A stretch of DNA of 9,717 bases from Methanobacteriota archaeon (GTDB lineage Archaea > Thermoplasmatota > Poseidoniia > Poseidoniales > Poseidoniaceae). The notes below the pieces were generated by a model, which was not told where the DNA came from, ran no database searches, and worked only from the letters and a program-made list of their open reading frames with translations. This document shows positions 6,601-9,717 of the stretch, in pieces. Numbering within the stretch: the stretch's first letter is position 1; the number at the start of each line of letters is the position of its first letter. The position numbers were made by a program, and so were the translations under genes. The DNA lies in assembly GCA_002728035.1 (NCBI GenBank), contig PBUZ01000017.1, forward strand, positions 1-9,717. The letters are read 5' to 3'.

Positions 6601-9220
6601 CCCAACCCAATTCGGCACCTCGACACAAGCAGGTCGCTTGGGTTGTGCTGACAGCGACAGCGACGGTTATGCTGACGTTGACGACGCCTTCCCGAACGAG
6701 GCCACCCAATGGAGCGACACCGACAGCGATGGTTACGGTGATGAACCCACAGGTTTCGAAGCCGATGCATGCCCGAACACGGCAGGTGCCTCGACACGTG
6801 ACCGATTCGGGTGCATCGATTCCGACAACGACGGCTCCTCCGACCCAGACAGCAGCTGGACCGTTGCCAACGGTGCAGACTTTGCACCAACCGATGCGTC
6901 CCAATGGATGGATTCGGACGGCGATGGTTACGGCGACAACCCTGCGGGAACCAACGGCGATGATTGCCCGACCATCATAGGAAACTCAACCGCTGACCGC
7001 CTTGGGTGTGTCGACAGTGACGGTGATGGCTATTCCGACCCCGACAGCCTTTGGACGGTCGATGACGGCGCCGATGCGTATCCCAACGACCCAACCCGTT
7101 GGGGTGACAACGACGGCGACGGTTATGATGATGGTCTCGACGATGCCTGTCCCATGTTCTTCGGGACGTCCATTCACGACAGGAAAGGCTGTCCTGACCA
7201 AGACGGGGACGGATATTCCGACCCCGATTCTTCGTGGACCGCAGCCGATGGAGCAGACGCCTTCATGTCGGACGCCACGCAGTGGAACGACACCGATGGT
7301 GACGGCTACGGCGATAACGCAGCGGGCTCATTACCGGATGCCTGCCCGAGCGTGTACGGTGAATCGTGGCAAAACGGAACCTACGGCTGCACCGATACCG
7401 ACCGAGATGGTTGGGCCGACACCGGCGATAGTCATCCGAATGACCAAACGCAATGGGCGGACACGGACGGGGATGGTTACGGCGATAACCCAGGCGGCAC
7501 CACACCCGATGCCTGTCCAACCCAGTGGGGCAATTCAACCCAAGGCAACAGGCTGGGGTGCGCAGACGACGATGGTGACGGTTGGGACAATGCCATTGAC
7601 GCTCTACCAAACCTGCCCACGCAGTGGCTTGACCAAGACGGCGATGGTTACGGCGACAATGCCAGCGGCCTGCAACCCGATGCTTGTCCGGGCGAGGCGG
7701 GTACATCCACCGTTGACCGTTACGGTTGCGTCGACGACGATGGCGACGGGGATTCCAACGCCACCGATGCCTTCCCCGGCGACCCAACACGGTGGATCGA
7801 CAGTGACAACGACGGTTATGATGACGCAGAAGATACGTGTCCCCTCGTCACGGGTAACTCAACCGTTGACCGAACAGGGTGTCTTGACAGCGACGGCGAT
7901 GGCATTTCTGACCCAACCCCACAAATCGGAAATCAATCCGCTTGGGACACCAGCGACGGTGCCGACGCCTTCCCCAACGAACCCACACAAAGCACCGATC
8001 AAGACGACGACGGCTACGGTGACAACGCCAATGGTGTGGAACCGGATGCGTGTCCTTCGGACGCTGGCACCTCAACCGTGGATCGTTTCGGCTGTGTTGA
8101 CGAAGACGGCGACGGAACATCGGATGCGAACGATGCGTTCCTCGGCGATGACACCCAGTGGGCAGATAGCGACAACGACGGCTACGGCGACAACCCCAAC
8201 GGCAGCGAACCAGACTCGTGCCCAACGGATGCGGGCACATCCACACTTGATGTGTACGGGTGCGCTGATGAAGACGGCGATGGGGCCAGCGATGCCAACG
8301 ACCTTTGGTTGGGTGACGCAAGTCAATGGTTTGACAGCGACAACGACGGCTACGGTGACGAAACGGCGGGTACCGACGGTGATTCGTGCCCCAACGAAGC
8401 AGGAACATCAACGCTTGGCAACACCGTGGGCTGTCCAGACCAAGACGGTGATGGATGGGCCGACAGTCAAGATGACTTCCCAGAACATCGAAGCCAATTC
8501 ATCGACACCGACGGCGATGGATACGGGGACAACGCCACCCTCGGTGCACACCGACCCGATCATTGGCCCAACGATGCCAGTCGAAGTTCGGCCGAGGCGA
8601 GCATGACCTGCACGCCGCTTTCCATCTCTGTGGATTTGGCGGCCAGCGGCTGGTTTACCTTCACCTGCACCGTGTCGACGCAAATGAGTTCGGCATTTGC
8701 CGCGAACGTGGATTGGGAAACCACCACCAGCATCGTAGGGGAAGCCTCTGGGCATTTCATCACCTTTACATCGGCCACAGGCAACAGTCAGACGGTGACG
8801 TTCTCTGGAACGGCAAAGAACGTGGGCAATCACCAGTTGTTGCTTTCGGCTCGAGAACCTGGAGCAGACTACCCAATGGATACCGTCACGGTGGTCATCT
8901 CAACAACGGATTCCAACGCTCCGGTTGAAACGGTGACGGAAGATGGAGGCTCAGCATTGGACGCACTCGCTCAAAACAGTGTCGTACAGGCCGCAACGGG
9001 CGGATTGGTCCTGTTCCTCTTGATGGGGCTGTTGATGATTCGCGGTCGCAGCAAGAATGCGCGAGAGAACGAACGCAGAATGGTGCGAGCGAACGAACTG
9101 CGCCAACAGCGTGGGATCACTGAAATGCCACGCCGCAACCTCGTGCAACAAGCACCAAAAGCACCTCGAAACCGTGACCGGTCTTCATCCATGTTCAGCG
9201 AGTTCAAGCGGCAACGATGA
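3623..9220 (+). CDS. Giant cell-surface subtilisin-like (S8) serine protease with calcium-binding repeat stalk
   Basis: This encodes 1865 residues and is secreted and membrane-anchored. In order: signal peptide 1-29; pro-region about 30-250, with two similar halves; catalytic domain about 255-635; beta-sandwich about 636-740 (NLVNDVDLHL, as in KP-43-type subtilases); Asp-rich thrombospondin-3-like repeats about 746-1645; an Ig-like beta domain about 1655-1762 with Cys1663/Cys1682; a transmembrane helix about 1791-1807; and a strongly basic cytoplasmic tail to 1865. The catalytic triad is complete: Asp287 in VADTG, His338 in GHGTHVAG, Ser555 in GGTSMATP. The oxyanion Asn is 440 in AAANEG. The enzyme probably degrades extracellular protein for nutrition or processes surface proteins; the substrate is unknown. 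The repeats should bind calcium and act as a stiff spacer. The start ATG 3623 is followed by a proper signal peptide; ATG 3629 (Met3) is an alternative. The neighbouring divergent ABC exporter is not an obvious partner, since the signal peptide implies general secretion. Confidence 0.95.
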   Translation: MVMQSQRRRTSLLFFSLLLVQVLSPLTMANNATLSYNADTNADLEQLQQLGIGATVTAEYGWMNADDGADVAHLRFRDVTMVAPSEWTDRTGETSLTGFHLLSHAYPVPSEWFGELAAAGIECHSFLPPTSFHCDVSGQSPAQLEALDVQAIAVMDGVDKIDSDLARGLLGLDMVAPNPFVNQQGAIVNVVLSGEELPEGLEQRSGIVLDTHSGRFATMALDADGLAWLAAQDTVEWIEGRPVFELMNSKGIDVMNVLDTWTTTNMSAIDSSWSGLNGSGIIVTVADTGLDNGVNNSNMHPDFRDHITGILSFPPSASVCSYYNLNPCGDDAEDHDGHGTHVAGSVLGDGTHSNGDIIGAAPEAHLLFHAIATTYNGEEKLFGIPNDLTDMFELAWENDSRVHTNSWGSAVNGAYTTSSMQADSSARTMDELVILFAAANEGVDANSDGEIDLDSLGSPASAKNVITVGASENDRANMTYVWGSTDYASPISTDKLADNPEGMAAFSSRGPTDDGRLKPDISAPGTMILSAKSRSTTDVGWLGHNASYTYMGGTSMATPLTAGATALLLEHLIENEGENNPTSALVKAIFTASAHDMTGQYSSSTNGAGEAAPNDHEGWGRVNMTQAINTSWLQGHSVTTNADRGWSFNVPANADDINIALSWIDPASTPSASTNLVNDVDLHLKSPSGTWTNLSNNIDNLLGMTLASPAQGTWEVHVVGSSIPTGPQFFALAMTGDYSLTNLTQDTDGDGHEDDDDDCSTVAGASTVDRTGCPDTDNDGYSNPDSSWTVNDGADAFPSEATQWRDADFDGYGDNSAGVQPDACTSTAGNSTDDRFGCTDSDGDGYSNPDSGWTTANGADSCPSTAGPSSEDRTGCGDQDGDGYSDPDSSWTVANGADAFPTDDTQWADGDGDGYGDNPPPATTGDACPSINGDSDQDRYGCTDSDGDGYSNPDSGWTTANGADAFVSDATQWADGDSDGYGDNANGNSPDACPTQFGTSTQAGRLGCADSDSDGYADVDDAFPNEATQWSDTDSDGYGDEPTGFEADACPNTAGASTRDRFGCIDSDNDGSSDPDSSWTVANGADFAPTDASQWMDSDGDGYGDNPAGTNGDDCPTIIGNSTADRLGCVDSDGDGYSDPDSLWTVDDGADAYPNDPTRWGDNDGDGYDDGLDDACPMFFGTSIHDRKGCPDQDGDGYSDPDSSWTAADGADAFMSDATQWNDTDGDGYGDNAAGSLPDACPSVYGESWQNGTYGCTDTDRDGWADTGDSHPNDQTQWADTDGDGYGDNPGGTTPDACPTQWGNSTQGNRLGCADDDGDGWDNAIDALPNLPTQWLDQDGDGYGDNASGLQPDACPGEAGTSTVDRYGCVDDDGDGDSNATDAFPGDPTRWIDSDNDGYDDAEDTCPLVTGNSTVDRTGCLDSDGDGISDPTPQIGNQSAWDTSDGADAFPNEPTQSTDQDDDGYGDNANGVEPDACPSDAGTSTVDRFGCVDEDGDGTSDANDAFLGDDTQWADSDNDGYGDNPNGSEPDSCPTDAGTSTLDVYGCADEDGDGASDANDLWLGDASQWFDSDNDGYGDETAGTDGDSCPNEAGTSTLGNTVGCPDQDGDGWADSQDDFPEHRSQFIDTDGDGYGDNATLGAHRPDHWPNDASRSSAEASMTCTPLSISVDLAASGWFTFTCTVSTQMSSAFAANVDWETTTSIVGEASGHFITFTSATGNSQTVTFSGTAKNVGNHQLLLSAREPGADYPMDTVTVVISTTDSNAPVETVTEDGGSALDALAQNSVVQAATGGLVLFLLMGLLMIRGRSKNARENERRMVRANELRQQRGITEMPRRNLVQQAPKAPRNRDRSSSMFSEFKRQR
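5858..8557 (+). repeat. In-frame Asp-rich tandem repeats of the protease stalk (about 15 units)
   Basis: Residues about 746-1645 are built from about 15 diverged units. A full unit alternates two D-x-D-x-D-G loops (one ending GYGDN, one GYSDPD or a shorter form), a cysteine pair (Cys-Pro, then Gly-Cys 14-15 residues later, with STxDR between) and an AF-P-x4-TQW turn. I count about 30 D-x-D-x-D-G motifs and 15 cysteine pairs. The spacing between TQW-type tryptophans falls into two classes, 65-66 and 56-57 residues, with one of 61 and one of 103. The D-x-D-x-D-G loop is the known calcium-binding signature of thrombospondin type 3 repeats. A disulfide per unit is inferred from the pairing. Confidence 0.9.
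8993..9043 (+). other. C-terminal membrane anchor of the protease and start of its basic tail
   Basis: Residues 1791-1807 (ATGGLVLFLLMGLLMIR) form the only strong hydrophobic helix after the signal peptide. It is followed at once by a tail rich in Arg and Lys (about 57 residues, for example RGRSK, ENERRM, RNRDRSS). By the positive-inside rule the tail is cytoplasmic and the whole protease and repeat region is outside. Confidence 0.85.
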
Positions 9221-9279
9221 GGAAGGCGAAGAACCGATTCACTCAAAGGTGAGAGGCGATTCGCTCGGCACACCACACT
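9221..9279 (+). other. Short spacer between protease gene and tRNA
   Basis: 59 bases lie between the protease stop and the first tRNA base. No oligo-T terminator and no clear TATA box is visible, so either the tRNA promoter is weak by eye or the tRNA is processed from a read-through transcript. Confidence 0.4.
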
Positions 9280-9351
9280 GCGGATATGGTGAAGTGGTTA
9301 TCATCTGAGGTTTCCAACCTTATGTCGTGGGTTCGACTCCCGCTATCCGCA
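9280..9351 (+). tRNA. tRNA-Gly (anticodon UCC)
   Basis: This is a 72-base cloverleaf. The acceptor stem GCGGATA/TATCCGC pairs fully. The D stem is GTGA/TCAT with loop AGTGGTTA. The anticodon stem TGAGG/CCTTA pairs with one G-T, and the loop TTTCCAA gives anticodon TCC, reading GGA and GGG. The T stem GTGGG/CCCGC (one T-G) encloses the normal TTCGACT loop. The discriminator is A at 9351. The following bases are CCT, so the CCA end is not encoded and must be added after transcription, as is common in archaea. No intron is present. It lies between the protease and carS on the same strand. Confidence 0.95.
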
Positions 9352-9368
9352 CCTTCGTGTACCAAGAA

Positions 9369-9391
9369 AGAGCGAGAGCGCTCCTCGCTCT
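9369..9391 (+). other. Perfect 8-bp hairpin between tRNA-Gly and carS
   Basis: AGAGCGAG (9369-9376) pairs fully with CTCGCTCT (9384-9391) around a 7-base loop. A second palindrome, GAGCGCTC (9376-9383), is nested in it. There is no T run after it, so it is not a typical terminator. It may help 3' processing of the tRNA or act in the carS leader, or it may be chance. Confidence 0.4.
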
Positions 9392-9439
9392 GCTCAACAA
9401 ACATGAAAGGCTGAGCGATGAAGCGTTTGTTGTTGATTG

Positions 9440-9447
9440 GGCGGTGA
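9440..9447 (+). promoter_or_regulatory. Shine-Dalgarno site setting the carS start
   Basis: GGCGGTGA lies 5 bases before the ATG at 9453. The in-frame ATG at 9447 would overlap this site, and the GTG at 9357 has no comparable site, so 9453 is preferred. Confidence 0.55.
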
Positions 9448-9452
9448 TGCAT

Positions 9453-9717
9453 ATGGATTTCCTGTTTCTTTGTTTGTTAACCCTGTGGCTCTACCTCCCC
9501 GGATTCTTGGCCAATACCTTCGCCATGATGTGGGGGAAGTGGCTACCAAAAACAGGCTATGGACCGTGGCCCATTGACGGTGGACGCACCCTCAGCGACG
9601 GGAACCGTATCCTCGGCGATGGCAAGACATGGAACGGGCTCATCGGCGGTTCGATGACCTCTGGTCTGTTGTGCATTCTGCTGGCCAGCCTCGTGAGCAT
9701 GGGGAGCATGGATACGG
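9453..9717 (+). CDS. carS: CDP-archaeol synthase (5' part; 3' end outside window)
   Basis: The first 88 codons are present; the family is usually about 170 residues, so roughly half is seen. CarS is an integral membrane cytidylyltransferase that joins CTP and the unsaturated archaetidic acid (2,3-bis-O-geranylgeranylglyceryl phosphate) to give CDP-archaeol and pyrophosphate. CDP-archaeol is the branch point for archaeal polar head groups. Visible family marks are an N-terminal helix with LPGFLAN (residues about 14-20), then the loop with PWPIDGGR, DGNRILGDGKT and WNGLIGG (about 38-65), the conserved polar cytoplasmic segment, and a second helix from about 67. The reading frame stays open upstream to a GTG at 9357, but the family start and the ribosome site favour ATG 9453. 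It lies downstream of tRNA-Gly and may have its own promoter in the 101-base gap, though no TATA box is clear. The gene marks the window as archaeal. Confidence 0.9.
   Translation, partial: MDFLFLCLLTLWLYLPGFLANTFAMMWGKWLPKTGYGPWPIDGGRTLSDGNRILGDGKTWNGLIGGSMTSGLLCILLASLVSMGSMDT

Noticed and set aside
7263..8411. Antisense open frames of 175 and 187 codons over the repeats
   Set aside because: Arg/His-rich, repeat-derived composition without any recognisable motif; explained as shadows of the protease gene.
5858..8557. Possible CRISPR or non-coding tandem repeat
   Set aside because: The repetition is in frame, diverged, about 60 codons long per unit and encodes a known type of calcium-binding loop; no short exact repeats with unique spacers exist.
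6000..8606. Long open frames (326 and 534 codons) in a shifted + frame across the protease repeats
   Set aside because: They arise from the Asp/Gly-rich codons (GAY, GGN) of the repeat, which rarely give stops when shifted by one base. The predicted proteins are low-complexity Thr/Ala/Met/Pro-rich with no signal, domain or ribosome site, while the main frame has a complete, well-ordered protein.
9369..9391. Hairpin as an intrinsic terminator
   Set aside because: No T run follows the stem, and archaeal termination depends mainly on oligo-T rather than on hairpins.
9418..9447. Nine-codon micro-ORF (MKRLLLIGR) just before carS
   Set aside because: It ends overlapping the ATG at 9447, but it is too short to support without transcript or conservation data and may be chance.

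Overview
The window looks like a chromosomal piece of a marine euryarchaeon of the Marine Group II (Poseidoniales) type. The domain call rests on two things seen in the sequence: a CarS gene (CDP-archaeol synthase, specific to archaeal lipids) and a tRNA gene that ends at the discriminator base with no encoded CCA. The lineage guess is inference. It rests on a very large membrane-anchored subtilase with thrombospondin-3-like repeats, moderately GC-rich coding sequence, tight gene packing and good Shine-Dalgarno sites.

Left part (1-1670, + strand): three genes joined by ATGA start/stop overlaps. They are the C-terminal end of a membrane-anchored protein, a secreted and C-terminally anchored protein with an unusual CX3CH cytochrome c-like motif (choice-of-anchor V/Reeler-like fold suspected), and a five-helix, histidine-rich membrane protein. 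The trio reads like one surface redox module, but its function is not established.

Middle (1671-3524, - strand): a complete ABC exporter half-transporter (membrane domain fused to ATPase domain). It converges on the trio with the two stop codons directly abutting. A 98-base divergent spacer (3525-3622) separates it from the next gene.

Right-centre (3623-9220, + strand): one 1865-residue gene for a secreted S8 (subtilisin/KP-43-like) protease. It has a signal peptide, a possibly duplicated pro-region, a complete Asp-His-Ser catalytic domain, a beta-sandwich, about 900 residues of Asp-rich calcium-binding-type repeats with 15 regularly spaced cysteine pairs, an Ig-like domain, one transmembrane helix and a basic cytoplasmic tail. 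It appears to be a protease held away from the cell on a calcium-stiffened stalk.

Right end (9221-9717, + strand): tRNA-Gly(UCC), a short spacer with a perfect hairpin, and the first 88 codons of carS, cut by the window end. The CX3CH cassette and the repeat history of the protease stalk are the parts most worth following up. No CRISPR array, insertion sequence, prophage or integrase was seen.
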